DNA of 32,246 bases from JALXCG01 sp026991065 [NCBI: Gemmatimonadota bacterium] (GTDB lineage: Bacteria; GCA-2686955). The translations under genes and the position numbers were made by a program. Below are positions 15,454 to 24,703 of this stretch, piece by piece (within the stretch, counting starts at the first letter, position 1; every line of letters starts with the position of its first letter). The stretch lies in assembly GCA_026991065.1 (NCBI GenBank), contig JALXCG010000886.1, forward strand, positions 1 through 32,246. Direction: 5' to 3'. The notes below the pieces were generated by a model. That model had not been told where the DNA came from. It searched no databases and saw nothing but the letters and a program-made list of their open reading frames with translations.

Positions 15454-16728
15454 CTACGCCTGCCGGCGCGACTGCCGGTCACGAACCGTGAAAATCGGGT
15501 CGGCCTTCTTCTCGATCACATCCTTGGAAATCAGCACCTCCGCAACATCATCACGAGCGGGAATATCGTACATGATGTCGAGCATGATGTTCTCCATCAC
15601 TGACCGCAAGCCGCGCGCACCGGTCTCTTTCTTGCGGGCGATGTCGACCACTGCTTCAAGAGCTTCTGGAGAGAACTTCAGTTTGACATCTTCGAACTCG
15701 AAAAGTTGCTGATATTGCCGGGTCAGAGCATTCTTCGGCTCGGTCAGAATGCGCAGCATCGCGGATCGATCCAGCGGATAGAGCACGGTGTGAACGGGTA
15801 GGCGCCCCACCAATTCCGGAATCAGCCCGAAGCGCAGCAGGTCATCCGGCTCCAACTCTTCCAGCATGACGGAACGATCGATCTTGTCCCGCGGAGTATC
15901 AGACCTGGAACTCGGGCCCGCTCCAGAAAAACCAATCGTTCGCTTGCCCACTCTGCGCTCGATAATCTCTTCGATCCGGTCGAACGCACCTCCGCAGATG
16001 AACAGGATGTTCTTGGTGTTGATCTGGATGTACTCCTGCTGCGGGTGCTTGCGGCCCCCCTGCGGAGGGACATTCGCAGAAGTACCTTCGAGCAGTTTGA
16101 GGAGCGCTTGCTGCACACCCTCGCCGGACACATCGCGAGTAATCGACGGATTGTCGGACTTGCGGGCAACCTTGTCGATCTCGTCAATGTAGACGATGCC
16201 AACTTCGGCCTGTGAAACGTTGTAATTGGCGGACTGCAGCAAACGCACCAGGATGTTTTCAACATCCTCTCCGACATAGCCCGCCTCGGTCAGCGTGGTG
16301 GCATCAACGATCGCAAAAGGTACCTTGAGTGTACGGGCGAGCGTTTCGGCGAGCAGGGTCTTTCCCGTGCCGGTGGAGCCAACCAGCAGGATGTTGGCCT
16401 TCTCCAACTCGACCCCACCCTTGAGCGCCTTGCTCGGCATGATCCGCTTGTAGTGATTGTAAACGGCAACGGCGAGGGCGCGTTTCGCCCGCTCCTGGCC
16501 AATCACATACTCATCCAACGCGGCCTTGATCTCGTGCGGCTTGGGCAGTCCCTCCGGACGAATTCTGCTTTCATAGTTCATATCCTCCGCAAGAATCTCG
16601 TTGCAGAGCTGTATGCACTCGTTGCAGATATAGACCGAAGGACCGGAAACAAGCTTGTCAACGGAGTCCTGACCCCGGCTGCAGAATGAACAGCGCAGGT
16701 TCCCCTGCCCTCCGGTGTTGCGACTCAT
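15454..16728 (-). CDS. clpX: ATP-dependent Clp protease ATPase subunit ClpX
   Basis: A 424-residue AAA+ unfoldase that delivers substrates to ClpP. The N-terminal zinc-binding domain has Cys13, Cys16, Cys35 and Cys38. Walker A is GSTGTGKT at 117-124 and Walker B is VYIDEID around Asp182-Glu183. The pore loop Y-V-G-E-D is at about 151-155, the RKH loop lies near 226-228, and the ClpP-docking I-G-F loop is at 265-267. Sensor 2 is in the [10 protein letters not shown] segment. The gene lies 22 nt downstream of clpP with an AAGGTGG ribosome site, so the protease is made from one mRNA with trigger factor upstream. Confidence 0.98.
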   Translation of the reverse strand: MSRNTGGQGNLRCSFCSRGQDSVDKLVSGPSVYICNECIQLCNEILAEDMNYESRIRPEGLPKPHEIKAALDEYVIGQERAKRALAVAVYNHYKRIMPSKALKGGVELEKANILLVGSTGTGKTLLAETLARTLKVPFAIVDATTLTEAGYVGEDVENILVRLLQSANYNVSQAEVGIVYIDEIDKVARKSDNPSITRDVSGEGVQQALLKLLEGTSANVPPQGGRKHPQQEYIQINTKNILFICGGAFDRIEEIIERRVGKRTIGFSGAGPSSRSDTPRDKIDRSVMLEELEPDDLLRFGLIPELVGRLPVHTVLYPLDRSAMLRILTEPKNALTRQYQQLFEFEDVKLKFSPEALEAVVDIARKKETGARGLRSVMENIMLDIMYDIPARDDVAEVLISKDVIEKKADPIFTVRDRQSRRQA

Positions 16729-16750
16729 GACTGGACCACCTTATCCGCGG

Positions 16751-17368
16751 CTACTCGCCACTCTCGCCGTCGCCATCATGCGCCGGCCGAATAATCTCAT
16801 CGATCAGACTATATTCCTGAGCTTCCACGGCGCTCATGAAGAAGTTCCGATCCGTGTCTTTGCGCACCTGTTCGGCGTCCTTGTTGGTATGACGCGCCAG
16901 TATCTTGTTGAGTTCCGCACGCACTTTGAGCATCTCGCGAGCGTGAATCGCAATGTCCGAAGCCTGACCACCAATGCCGCCGACCGGTTGGTGAATCATA
17001 ACCCGAGAATGCTCAAGCGCAGTACGCTTACCCGGCGCGCCGGCGGCCAGAAGAATCGCGGCCATGGATGCCGCCATTCCCATGCAGCACGTGGCTACAT
17101 CCGGCTGGATGTACTGCATGGTATCGTAAATCGCCAACCCGGAAGACACCAGTCCGCCAGGAGAGTTGATGTAGAGGCTGATGTCTTGGTCTGGGTTGTC
17201 CGCCGCACAGAAAAGAAGCTGTGCAATGATGGCGTTGGCAACGTCATCATCAATCGGTGTGCCCAGGAAAATGATTCGGTCACGAAGTAGCCGAGTATAG
17301 ATATCCATCGGCTGATCGCCACGCGACGTCCGCTCCCAGACTCCCGGAATTCGATTGTAGGCCTTCAT
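16751..17368 (-). CDS. clpP: ATP-dependent Clp protease proteolytic subunit ClpP
   Basis: A 205-residue serine protease that forms the tetradecameric chamber used by ClpX. The catalytic triad is Ser101 ([10 protein letters not shown]), His126 (SRVMIHQP) and Asp171 ([10 protein letters not shown]). The hydrophobic N-terminal axial region ([15 protein letters not shown]) and the SPGG oxyanion strand are present. ATG 17368 has GAGGAG upstream. An internal ATG at residue 21 would give the mature-like N-terminus, so residues 1-20 may be a propeptide. It lies 48 nt after tig. Confidence 0.98.
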   Translation of the reverse strand: MKAYNRIPGVWERTSRGDQPMDIYTRLLRDRIIFLGTPIDDDVANAIIAQLLFCAADNPDQDISLYINSPGGLVSSGLAIYDTMQYIQPDVATCCMGMAASMAAILLAAGAPGKRTALEHSRVMIHQPVGGIGGQASDIAIHAREMLKVRAELNKILARHTNKDAEQVRKDTDRNFFMSAVEAQEYSLIDEIIRPAHDGDGESGE

Positions 17369-17416
17369 CTGCTCTCCTCAACGGGACGGATCGCCAGCAA
17401 GGGACGCGACCCCAGA

Positions 17417-18697
17417 TTAGGATTCTTCAGTCATCTCTGCCAGGTCGAAGAGCATTTTGAATGTCTTCTCTTCCAATAGGTCGTCGTGGATGCGGGAGAG
17501 CTTGCCCTCCTTTTCCAGCGAAATGCGCATCTTCCGCGCGGGCAGGTTGTTGGCCTCGGCAACACCGGCAATCCGGGCATCCACCTCTTCATCATCGACC
17601 TCGATCGACTCGGCCTTCTGGATGGCCTCAAAAAGCAGGTGCTGCCGAATAAGCTGTTCAGCGGCCGTTCGATTCTGCTCACGCACGGCTTTGGGATCAA
17701 AACTGGCGGCGCGGCGGGGGTCCTTTTGCGCTTCGACGGAAGCGGCCTCAACGATGTTGTCGAGATAGTGCTCAACCATCGACTGGGGCAGATCAAAAGG
17801 ATTGCGCTCGATCAGTGTCCGCATGAGCTGTGCACGCATCGACTGCTCGATTCTTTGAGCTGCTTGCCTTTCAAGGTCAGCGCGAATCACGTCACGAAGA
17901 GCGTCAAGATTCTCGAAATCGCCAAGTTGTTGGGCGAATTCATCATCCAGGTTGGGTAGTTCCTTGACCTTTACTTCCTTAATCTTGAGGGAGAAAGTCA
18001 CACGCTTGCCGGCAAACGCGGGATCCCCCTCATCCTCGGGGAATTCAACGACCACTTCACGCTCATCTCCAACCCGAACACCGCGCAATGCTTCATCAAA
18101 CTCGGGGCGGGTCTGCTCATGCCCCACCGGAACCGAAAGACCCGTTCCGGAACCCTTCGGGATGCGAAGCCCGGTTTCATCGCGGGCAACCTGATCCATG
18201 ACAACAAGATCTGTAGGCTGCGCCTCGCGATCTTCAACGGCCGTGTAACGCGCATAACGATCCTGGACCGAATCCAGTGCTTTTTCCACGTCCTCGTCGG
18301 TGACCTCGATCTTCGGCCGGGTGATCGCCACGCCCTTGTAGTCAACGAATTCAATCTCTGGTTTGACTTCGACCACAGCTTCGATCGCCATGGGAGCACC
18401 AACCTTGAAATCGATCTTGTCGATCTGCGGATAACTGACCGGTTGCAGATTGGTCTCTCTCAAAGCACTGCGATAAGCCTCTTCGAGCAAGCGCTTGACC
18501 ACCTCTTCCTGAATGCGGTCGCCAAAAGACTTCTCCACCAGACTGCGCGGAACCTTGCCTTTGCGAAACCCGGGCAACGTGGCATTCCGCTGGAACTTGC
18601 GGGAGACTTCGTCGTACTCGCGGCTGACTTGGTCGGCCGGTACTTCGATCTGCATTCGGCGTTTCCAGGATGGCTCCTGAATTACTTCCACGTGCAC
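17417..18697 (-). CDS. tig: Trigger factor
   Basis: A ribosome-associated chaperone and peptidyl-prolyl isomerase, 426 residues from GTG 18697. The N-terminal ribosome-binding domain carries the signature GFRKGKVP at 43-50. The FKBP-like domain follows at about 150-240 (QVARDETG, VGDEREVVVEFPED), then a long helical C-terminal domain with RNPFDLPQSMVEHYL. The frame extends to 18724, but a CGAGGAA ribosome site lies just before GTG 18697 and gives the usual short N-terminus; GTG 18691 is also possible. It heads the tig-clpP-clpX-engB run, a widely conserved order, and lies about 150 nt downstream of tRNA-Leu. Confidence 0.96.
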   Translation of the reverse strand: MHVEVIQEPSWKRRMQIEVPADQVSREYDEVSRKFQRNATLPGFRKGKVPRSLVEKSFGDRIQEEVVKRLLEEAYRSALRETNLQPVSYPQIDKIDFKVGAPMAIEAVVEVKPEIEFVDYKGVAITRPKIEVTDEDVEKALDSVQDRYARYTAVEDREAQPTDLVVMDQVARDETGLRIPKGSGTGLSVPVGHEQTRPEFDEALRGVRVGDEREVVVEFPEDEGDPAFAGKRVTFSLKIKEVKVKELPNLDDEFAQQLGDFENLDALRDVIRADLERQAAQRIEQSMRAQLMRTLIERNPFDLPQSMVEHYLDNIVEAASVEAQKDPRRAASFDPKAVREQNRTAAEQLIRQHLLFEAIQKAESIEVDDEEVDARIAGVAEANNLPARKMRISLEKEGKLSRIHDDLLEEKTFKMLFDLAEMTEES

Positions 18698-18737
18698 GTC
18701 AATTCCTCGTTTAGAGCGCACCACAAGACCTGTGAGC

Positions 18738-18751
18738 GGCGGTCGACCGCC
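18738..18751. repeat. 14-bp perfect palindrome in the tig leader
   Basis: GGCGGTCGACCGCC is fully self-complementary and lies about 41 nt before the tig start, in the spacer after tRNA-Leu. A further GGAGG-ATCA-CCTCC hairpin lies closer to the tRNA. Neither has a T-tract; they could be mRNA processing or operator sites. Confidence 0.4.
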
Positions 18752-18846
18752 ACGGCTTTGCGGCTTGGATAGAGTAGGCTGGCCTGCGGCGGGACTGGGC
18801 TACCGGAGGTGATCCTCCCCACCGCCCGAGACCCAACCTCCGATCA

Positions 18847-18931
18847 TGGTGCGAGAGGGGGGACTCGAACCCCCACGGGTTTCCCCACCGGAACCTAAAT
18901 CCGGCGCGTCTGCCAATTCCGCCACTCTCGC
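18847..18931 (-). tRNA. tRNA-Leu (anticodon TAG)
   Basis: An 85-nt class II tRNA with encoded CCA. The acceptor is GCGAGAG/CTCTCGC, the anticodon arm CCGGA-TTTAGGT-TCCGG gives TAG, and the variable arm is long. The D-arm GGCGGAATTGGCAGACGC is typical of leucine tRNAs. No terminator with a T-tract separates it from tig, so cotranscription is possible. Confidence 0.96.
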
Positions 18932-19257
18932 TTTGTCCTCCTTTGATCCCCGCCTGTTGACCGGCTCGCCCACAGGAAGGTCTCAAAGGTCATTCAGCCC
19001 CCGGCCGGAACTGGCAAAGCAAGCAAGAAACAAGCCGGGAATATCGATTGAGTCCGGCAGTCTCTCACTTGAAAAGGGGGCTGGTCAAGCCTCGATCCAC
19101 CACCAAAACCCGGTTTAGGTCGTTGGCTGCGGGACTAACTCCTTGCAGCACGATGAGATGCATCCATCGCCGCTCCCTTGCCGGCAGTTGGGAGGAACCA
19201 AAACCGATGCGGTGGCCCGGAGCGACAAGCTCCTAGACCCAACACCAGCAGCAAGGG
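18932..19257. other. Intergenic region between tRNA-Leu and the beta-helix gene
   Basis: These 326 bases hold no supportable gene. They should contain the tRNA-Leu promoter. One TTGACC is visible on the minus strand (19083-19088), but no convincing -10 follows at the right spacing. A weak GGAGC/GCTCC hairpin lies after the beta-helix stop, without a T-tract. Confidence 0.5.
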
Positions 19258-20871
19258 TCAGCCCTTGTCGGGGCGCTCCTCATACCAAGCGGCATTTCCG
19301 GAACCACCATAGGCACCAATATCGGAGCGCGGGCTGTTCGGAATGCCCGCGGGCCAGCGCGGATCTGTTTCGCTCAGAGCATCTTCGACAGCAGGATCGC
19401 CTTGGTCAACGCAGGGAGACAGGGGGATATACGTATCTCCACGCCAGCGACCTATGGGGTTGGGGACATGCTCGAAGGGACCCAACAATACAAGAGTCGG
19501 GGCCAGGTGTAGGTTGCCGCGACCGCTCCAACCGGCCTGCACATCACTGTAGGAAACGTCAACGGTCGCTTCGTCCAGGTCGATTTGATCGGGTGAATTG
19601 GACCACAGGATGGTGTTTCTGACCGTGAATTCGTGATCGAAAAGGCAGATGATGCCGCCACCACTCTGACCCGCGGAGTTGTCAATGATGGTGCTGTTGA
19701 AAACAACCGTGGCGGCGGCGAGATAGAGCCCGGCCCCCGTCTCGCCGGCGAAGTTCTGAGTCACGATGCAATTGCTGATCCGAACCGGGAAGCCAGTCCC
19801 CCCGAGAGTCTCTATCTGAATGGCGCCCCCGGAGCCGGTCGCGGTGTTGTCGGTGAAAGTGCAAGCCAGACAGGACATGGAATTGCTGGAGAGAGATGCT
19901 ATCGCCCCACCATCACCATTCGTGGTATTGCCGGCAAAACGACACCGGAGGAATGCCGGGCCGCTGTTGAAAATGCAGTAGACGCCCCCCCCAACCTCTT
20001 CACCATGATTGGAGCGGAATTCGCAATGATCGAGGGTCGGGGTGGAGTTGAACTGACAGTACATGCCCCCCCCTCGCGAACCGCTGACATTGCCCACGAT
20101 TTGGCAATCGACAAGGCTCGGCACCGAGCCTGCTTCCATGTAGATACCGCCACCACTGAATTCAGCTTGGTTGGCCTGAACCACGCAGAGCCGAAGATCC
20201 GGCGACGCCTCCCGGCAGTAGAGTCCGCCCCCGGATTCTGCGCTGTTGCGACTGATGAGGCAGGCCGTGATTTCCGGAGAGGAGCGGTGGCAGTGAATGC
20301 CAGATCCGTCGTTACCAACTATGGTACAGTCGTTTATCTTCGGCCGTCCCCCTGATGTGACGAAGACGCCTGCACCCAAACCATTGCCGCGATTGGCACG
20401 GATCAGGCAATGAGAAATGGTCGGCTGAGATTGATTCCGACAGGTGATGCCACCACCAACCCGGTCCGGCAGGAGATGGCCGGAGCCGCCGGTGATTGTG
20501 ACACCCGTGAGAACAGCCGTAGAGTCTTCTGCGCTGTGGAAATCAAAAACGGTTCCTTGATAGTCACCGTCAATCACCGTTGCGGCGACTTGCTCGGGAT
20601 TCTCGGGATCGATGCCGGAAACACGGATGGAAAGGCCTCTAAAGTCAATGGAGTACTCAACATAGGTGCCCGGGTCGATCAGAATCTCATCGCCGTCAAC
20701 GGAAGCATTGATGGCTTCCTGGATCGATGAATAGTCTGCCGGAACGCGAAAGGTAGCGCCCATCGAGTTTGGTGCATCAAGCCCAAGGGTCAGTGCTGGA
20801 ATCACGAGCAATGCACGGCGGAGCGTCCCCCAGCCCTGGAGTCTCTGCTGTTTCACTAGATGTCGTCGCAT
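19258..20871 (-). CDS. Secreted right-handed parallel beta-helix protein
   Basis: A 537-residue protein from ATG 20871. The signal peptide has a basic start (MRRHLVKQQ) and hydrophobic core ALLVIPALTLGL. The mature part opens with the classic TFRVPADYSSIQEAINA segment and DEILIDPGTY, then roughly twelve irregular turns. These carry repeated patterns such as S-G-G-G-I-Y, G-G-G-M-Y-C, N-x-A-x-x-S-G-G-G and ISHC/INDC/ITAC 'C-x-I-x-x-N' ladders. This is the pectate-lyase-like fold of secreted repeat proteins (NosD/PbH1 repeats). The C-terminus (LSPCVDQGDPA, PRSDIGAYGG) is the usual cap of the family. No FlgD-like sorting module follows, unlike the other two large exported proteins. Function unknown: adhesin, glycan-binding or lyase-like. 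ATG 20871 is chosen for the signal peptide; the ribosome site is weak. Confidence 0.8.
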   Translation of the reverse strand: MRRHLVKQQRLQGWGTLRRALLVIPALTLGLDAPNSMGATFRVPADYSSIQEAINASVDGDEILIDPGTYVEYSIDFRGLSIRVSGIDPENPEQVAATVIDGDYQGTVFDFHSAEDSTAVLTGVTITGGSGHLLPDRVGGGITCRNQSQPTISHCLIRANRGNGLGAGVFVTSGGRPKINDCTIVGNDGSGIHCHRSSPEITACLISRNSAESGGGLYCREASPDLRLCVVQANQAEFSGGGIYMEAGSVPSLVDCQIVGNVSGSRGGGMYCQFNSTPTLDHCEFRSNHGEEVGGGVYCIFNSGPAFLRCRFAGNTTNGDGGAIASLSSNSMSCLACTFTDNTATGSGGAIQIETLGGTGFPVRISNCIVTQNFAGETGAGLYLAAATVVFNSTIIDNSAGQSGGGIICLFDHEFTVRNTILWSNSPDQIDLDEATVDVSYSDVQAGWSGRGNLHLAPTLVLLGPFEHVPNPIGRWRGDTYIPLSPCVDQGDPAVEDALSETDPRWPAGIPNSPRSDIGAYGGSGNAAWYEERPDKG

Positions 20872-21093
20872 TTCGTGGAAACCGTGGATCTGGACAGCCA
20901 AAAAGACCTCTCGATATTCAAGAACTTCTCCCTGGCGCCGATCCGGCGTCCCCCAAGCGGTTCTCTGCGCGAAGAATAACCTCTTTGGAGAGCGAAAAAA
21001 AGAGGGAGACTGTGCCATTCAGTGGATCACCGTCGGCACTCTGAGTCCGGGAGCGGCTGCGAGTGGCAGCAGGAAAAGAACTACACTGCTCCC

Positions 21094-21915
21094 ATGCAAC
21101 GCAAGCAGGCATCTTCTCTCAAGCTCCTGGTCGGAACCTCCGGCTATTCCTACGCGGATTGGGTCGGCCCGGTCTATCCTCCCGGTATCCCCCGGTCTCA
21201 GTGGCTCAACCACTACGCCGATCGCTTTCGGACCGTCGAGATAAACTCAACCTACTATGGCGTGTCCAAGCCCTCCACCTACGCTCGGATGCGAGCGACG
21301 GTGGGAGAGGATTTTGTTTTCAGCGTGAAGGCACCGGGAACCCTGACCCACGACCGCTCTGCCGCACCGTTGCCGCTCGTGCGTGACTTCGCCGCCGGCG
21401 TGGCTCCGCTGCGGGCCACAGCGGTGTTATTGCAGTTTCCTTTCTCCTTTCACTATGAACCTAAGACCCGGATCTATCTGGCGCGACTATTGGATGCCTT
21501 CGCGGAGCAGATGCCCCAGGTACAGCCCGTGGTAGAAGTACGTCATCACTCCTGGATCCAGGCATCTTTCCTGGCGGGATTGCGAGCCCGCGGTGTGGCC
21601 TTCGCCAATGTTGACCTGCCGGCGTTGCGGGGATTGCCTCCAACCACGGGGGCGGCAATGACAGCAAAACTCGGCTACGTGCGATTGCATGGCCGCAATG
21701 CGGCCAAGTGGTGGCGGCACAAGGAGGCCTGGGAGCGTTACGACTATTCCTACAAGCGCGAGGAACTGAAGATCTGGGTGCCCCGCGTGCGCCGGATGCT
21801 GGCTGCGGCGGAGCAGGTTCTTGTTTATGCGAACAACCACTTCCAGGGGCAGGCGGTAGCAACGATCGAGTTGCTGGAAGAACTCTTCGAGGAGGCGGAG
21901 ATCACCGCAGGATGA
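21094..21915 (+). CDS. DUF72 (YecE-like) protein
   Basis: A 273-residue TIM-barrel protein of the DUF72 family, function unresolved in general. Visible hallmarks are VGTSGYSYADW at the N-terminus, YADRFRTVEINSTYYG, FVFSVKAPGTLTHD, LLQFPFSF, PVVEVRHHSW, YVRLHGRN followed by a Tyr/Lys-rich stretch, and the terminal VYANNHFQGQAVA. The frame is open from GTG 21022, but ATG 21094 gives the normal family start. It is the only convincing plus-strand gene in the window. It is divergent from the beta-helix gene and converges with the secreted protein gene, overlapping it tail to tail by 14 nt, so it is a single-gene unit. Confidence 0.9.
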   Translation: MQRKQASSLKLLVGTSGYSYADWVGPVYPPGIPRSQWLNHYADRFRTVEINSTYYGVSKPSTYARMRATVGEDFVFSVKAPGTLTHDRSAAPLPLVRDFAAGVAPLRATAVLLQFPFSFHYEPKTRIYLARLLDAFAEQMPQVQPVVEVRHHSWIQASFLAGLRARGVAFANVDLPALRGLPPTTGAAMTAKLGYVRLHGRNAAKWWRHKEAWERYDYSYKREELKIWVPRVRRMLAAAEQVLVYANNHFQGQAVATIELLEELFEEAEITAG

Positions 21916-23836
21916 CCAGGCGGCGTAGATCATCGGTGTGCCCCGCCCGCAGCCGAACCCAGTAGACACCGGAAGGGACAGGCGCTCCCCGAGCGGTGGT
22001 GCCTGACCAAACAAACTCGTGCCGACCAGCGGCCAGAGAGCCATGTTGCAAGCGCCGCACCATCGCTCCAGCCAGGTTGTAGACCGAGATCTCCGCATCT
22101 CCGACTGCCACCGGAACCTCTACAGCAATATGCACCTGTGGGTTGGCTGGAACCGGGGCAGGCGGAAGAAGACGCGGGGCACGGCCAGGATCGGATGATC
22201 GACCAGGGGCAGAATCCGGTCCCGTGATACCAACGCTGCCGGAGAGATAGAGTTCAACATAGAGATCACCACTGAGGGCCGGTTTCTCTACGGTCTGCCA
22301 CGTATCGCTGTCGCACACGCGAACCCAATGACGCCGAAAGCTACCGGCATCCTGTTCCCCATCAACGGCAATTGACTCGCAGTCGGGAAAGGGCAAGGGC
22401 TGGCGGATAACCACGTAGACCGGATCAGACAGCAGCGTGGTACTGTCCGGCAGAGGAATCGCCACGAAACCGTTGCCGCCACGAGCAACCACCGCGCGAC
22501 TGTACTCGATCGCGGCATCCGGAGCACCGTCGGCATCCGCGCCGATCAGTTGCACTTCCACCACTTGCTTCTCGTTGTCCGGCCAGCCGCCCCAGAAATT
22601 GACCCGCACAAGAGAAGCGTTCAACCCCAAATAGTCCGCCACATCGAACCGCACTGCCCATTCACCGGCGTCCTCGAGTGCATAGGCATCAGCCGGTTGC
22701 CCACCTTCAAAAGCCGCCAGAACCGCCGAGGTGTCCCAGGTGGAGTGGACCAGGAAGGAGCGAGAAACCGGTTCGATGCCGGAAGACGGTAGAGCTGTAG
22801 CGACAAGGTCGTAAAGCCCGGGCCGGGGTGGAACCCAAGAGTTGAGGCGAGCCACCTCCTGCCCATGGCCGGCGATCACCACCGAGTCCGGCGGCGAGAG
22901 ATCATAGATCGTACCGTCGGCGCGAGCGGTGACGGTTGCCTGCAGGAAGGTAGAACGCTCCGACTCGGCGGGATTCCCAAGCAGGATCTCCGGCGTCAAG
23001 GTGGCACCCCGGTGAAGGGAGAAGTCCGGGGAGCGAACCTCCAGCGCCGCGATTGGCGACTCGTTCGCGGGCCGACGAATCAGTAGACCTTCGCCCGCGT
23101 GCGGGGCGGAGGCCAAAGTCCAACCATCCAACCCGCGAGCATCGCCCATACCAACAATCCACTCGTCCGGCAGGATCGCCGGCAGAGCACGCCAGATGAA
23201 CCGAATCTCCCCACTTGGGTAGAGACGAGCCTGGAGGGTGTAAGGACCTTGTCCGCCGACATCCGTCAGGCCATGCCATTCCACCACCGCGGAGTCGGCC
23301 GTGGCGTGAAAGTAGATGCCGCCCGCACCGACAACCAGATCGGCCCAGAACGGTGCCAAGGTCGCGTGCGGTTGAAGAATGCATGGAAACGGGGTGGGCC
23401 GAGCCCCCACGTATGACCGAAGATTGGATCCCTGCAGAGAGAGAAAGCCGTTCACGCCCACAGCCAAGGTGTCATACATGGAGTAGTAAAAGGGAAAGCT
23501 GAACGGCAACACCAGATCACGCACCACTGCGTCATCATGGAGCGGGTTCAAACGCCAGGACAGGCTGTCGATCGCTCCCCCGCCGGCATCGGTAAAAGAC
23601 ACCCTCTCACTGCCCAACAGATCGTCATCCCAGGGCCCCGCACAGGGTTCGCAAGACACTCCGGCAAGCGCCGCCGGCGCGGAGGTGCCATCACCGAAGG
23701 CTGAACGGAGCAGCAGACTCGAATCCTCTCGGACCGACGGCGGGTTCTCCGCTGCCTGCTGCCGTGAAACCAGGCGGGGAGACGTGCCGGCCAGGAGAAA
23801 CGGCACCAGGAGCGCGGGAAAAACTGCGGACATCAT
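21902..23836 (-). CDS. Secreted multidomain protein with FlgD-like C-terminal module
   Basis: A 644-residue exported protein with signal peptide MMSAVFPALLVPFLLAG. Regions in order: a beta-rich NIDO-like domain (about 60-260: FSFPFYYSMYDTLAVGVNGF, LAPFWADLVVGAGGIYF, AVVEWHGL); a CARDB-like Ig domain (about 265-370: SPDFSLHRGATLTPEI, RPGLYDLVATA); a jelly-roll-like region (about 380-535: VRVNFWGGWPDN, VEVQLIGADADG, DPVYVVIRQPL); and a FlgD-like module (about 565-644: PVPANPQVHIAVEVPV, VYNLAGAMVRRL, PVPSGVYWVRL, RRLVILR). It is probably cell-surface or secreted; no enzyme motif is seen. ATG 23836 overlaps the recO stop (ATGATG) and follows GGGGAGCG, so it is translated from the recO mRNA. The frame extends to 24106, inside recO. 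The domain names are fold-pattern guesses, except the C-terminal module, which is clear. Confidence 0.8.
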   Translation of the reverse strand: MMSAVFPALLVPFLLAGTSPRLVSRQQAAENPPSVREDSSLLLRSAFGDGTSAPAALAGVSCEPCAGPWDDDLLGSERVSFTDAGGGAIDSLSWRLNPLHDDAVVRDLVLPFSFPFYYSMYDTLAVGVNGFLSLQGSNLRSYVGARPTPFPCILQPHATLAPFWADLVVGAGGIYFHATADSAVVEWHGLTDVGGQGPYTLQARLYPSGEIRFIWRALPAILPDEWIVGMGDARGLDGWTLASAPHAGEGLLIRRPANESPIAALEVRSPDFSLHRGATLTPEILLGNPAESERSTFLQATVTARADGTIYDLSPPDSVVIAGHGQEVARLNSWVPPRPGLYDLVATALPSSGIEPVSRSFLVHSTWDTSAVLAAFEGGQPADAYALEDAGEWAVRFDVADYLGLNASLVRVNFWGGWPDNEKQVVEVQLIGADADGAPDAAIEYSRAVVARGGNGFVAIPLPDSTTLLSDPVYVVIRQPLPFPDCESIAVDGEQDAGSFRRHWVRVCDSDTWQTVEKPALSGDLYVELYLSGSVGITGPDSAPGRSSDPGRAPRLLPPAPVPANPQVHIAVEVPVAVGDAEISVYNLAGAMVRRLQHGSLAAGRHEFVWSGTTARGAPVPSGVYWVRLRAGHTDDLRRLVILR

Positions 23837-24690
23837 TCGCTCCCCGGGTAAGGATGAGATAGGGCTCCGCCACATGCTTGGAGGGTGTCGAGGGCGGGCA
23901 GAGGAACATCCCCGCCGACCGGCCAGGTAATGAGTCGCCGCAGAATGACACCCACCTGCATCGCCTCGCGTGGAGAAAGCTCCCGGCCGGCCCGCGGATC
24001 CACAATCCGGCCGGAGGCTCCCGCCAATGCTAGCAGCGTGGAGAGAATCGACCGGGAAAGGGGTTCCAGCGCCGCGGGGTCGGACCTTCCCGCACAGCTT
24101 CTGCAAACCGTTCCTCCCGCCGAAAGCGAGAGCGCAACGAGATCCACCGCCGGGATGGCGACCGAAGTGGCGCCGCGATCCGGAGCCCTCTGCCCCCCTC
24201 CTGCCGAATCACCGGCGCCGCATGCAACACAGCGATCGAGAACCGGCAGATGCCCGGAGAGAGCCAGGGTACGGAGCGCGAACCACCACAAGAATACTCG
24301 ATCCCCGGCCTTGCCGCGATCCAGGGCAGCCAGCCCGGTCGCCAGGTGGTTGTAGAGTTCGCCGCCTTCAGCATAGTGCAGGCGCACAATTTCCAGTAGA
24401 AAGAGGGCGCGCAGCAAGCGTTCCAGATTGCGTCGAAAGGTAACGTGGGCATCGATCAAGTCGGCCTGGTAAACCACCGGAATACCATCGTCGGCAAAAC
24501 CCCGGGCAGACAGGATCAGTTGGCTTCGGGCGGTTGTGTCGAGGGCGGCGCCGGTGCGGCGAAAATCTTTCAGGGCACCGCGTGCACGCACCACCCTCTT
24601 GCCCCGGCTGTCAGTCAGAATCGTAACCAACAAACTGGTTTCGCCGACGGGACGGGATCCGCAGACAATGCCTTCAAGCTCTACCATCAT
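23833..24690 (-). CDS. recO: DNA repair protein RecO
   Basis: A 285-residue RecFOR-pathway protein that anneals single strands and helps load RecA on SSB-coated DNA. The N-terminal OB-fold is recognisable (GIVCGSRPVGETSLLVTILT, RVVRARGALKDFRRTGAAL). The helical domain has LLRALFLLEIVRLHYAEGGELYNHLATGLAAL, and a zinc-binding set is Cys154, Cys157 (RCVACG) and Cys196, Cys199 (VCRSC). An Ala/Gly-rich insert separates the two Cys pairs. Length is slightly above the usual 240-260. ATG 24690 (or ATG 24687) lies 13 nt after mgtE; the end overlaps the next gene by 4 nt. Confidence 0.93.
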   Translation of the reverse strand: MMVELEGIVCGSRPVGETSLLVTILTDSRGKRVVRARGALKDFRRTGAALDTTARSQLILSARGFADDGIPVVYQADLIDAHVTFRRNLERLLRALFLLEIVRLHYAEGGELYNHLATGLAALDRGKAGDRVFLWWFALRTLALSGHLPVLDRCVACGAGDSAGGGQRAPDRGATSVAIPAVDLVALSLSAGGTVCRSCAGRSDPAALEPLSRSILSTLLALAGASGRIVDPRAGRELSPREAMQVGVILRRLITWPVGGDVPLPALDTLQACGGALSHPYPGSE

Positions 24691-24703
24691 GCGCGGCCAT
24701 CCG

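Noticed and set aside
19083-19088. TTGACC as -35 of the tRNA-Leu promoter
   Set aside because: No acceptable -10 hexamer follows at 15-19 nt, and it is more than 140 nt from the tRNA.
20980-21005. Inverted repeat CCTCTTT/AAAGAGG between the divergent genes
   Set aside because: A 7-bp AT/GA-rich repeat is expected by chance, and no promoter boxes align with it.
23837-24106. 90-residue N-terminal extension of the secreted protein
   Set aside because: The extension lies within recO and would bury the signal peptide. ATG 23836 has a good ribosome site and coupling overlap.
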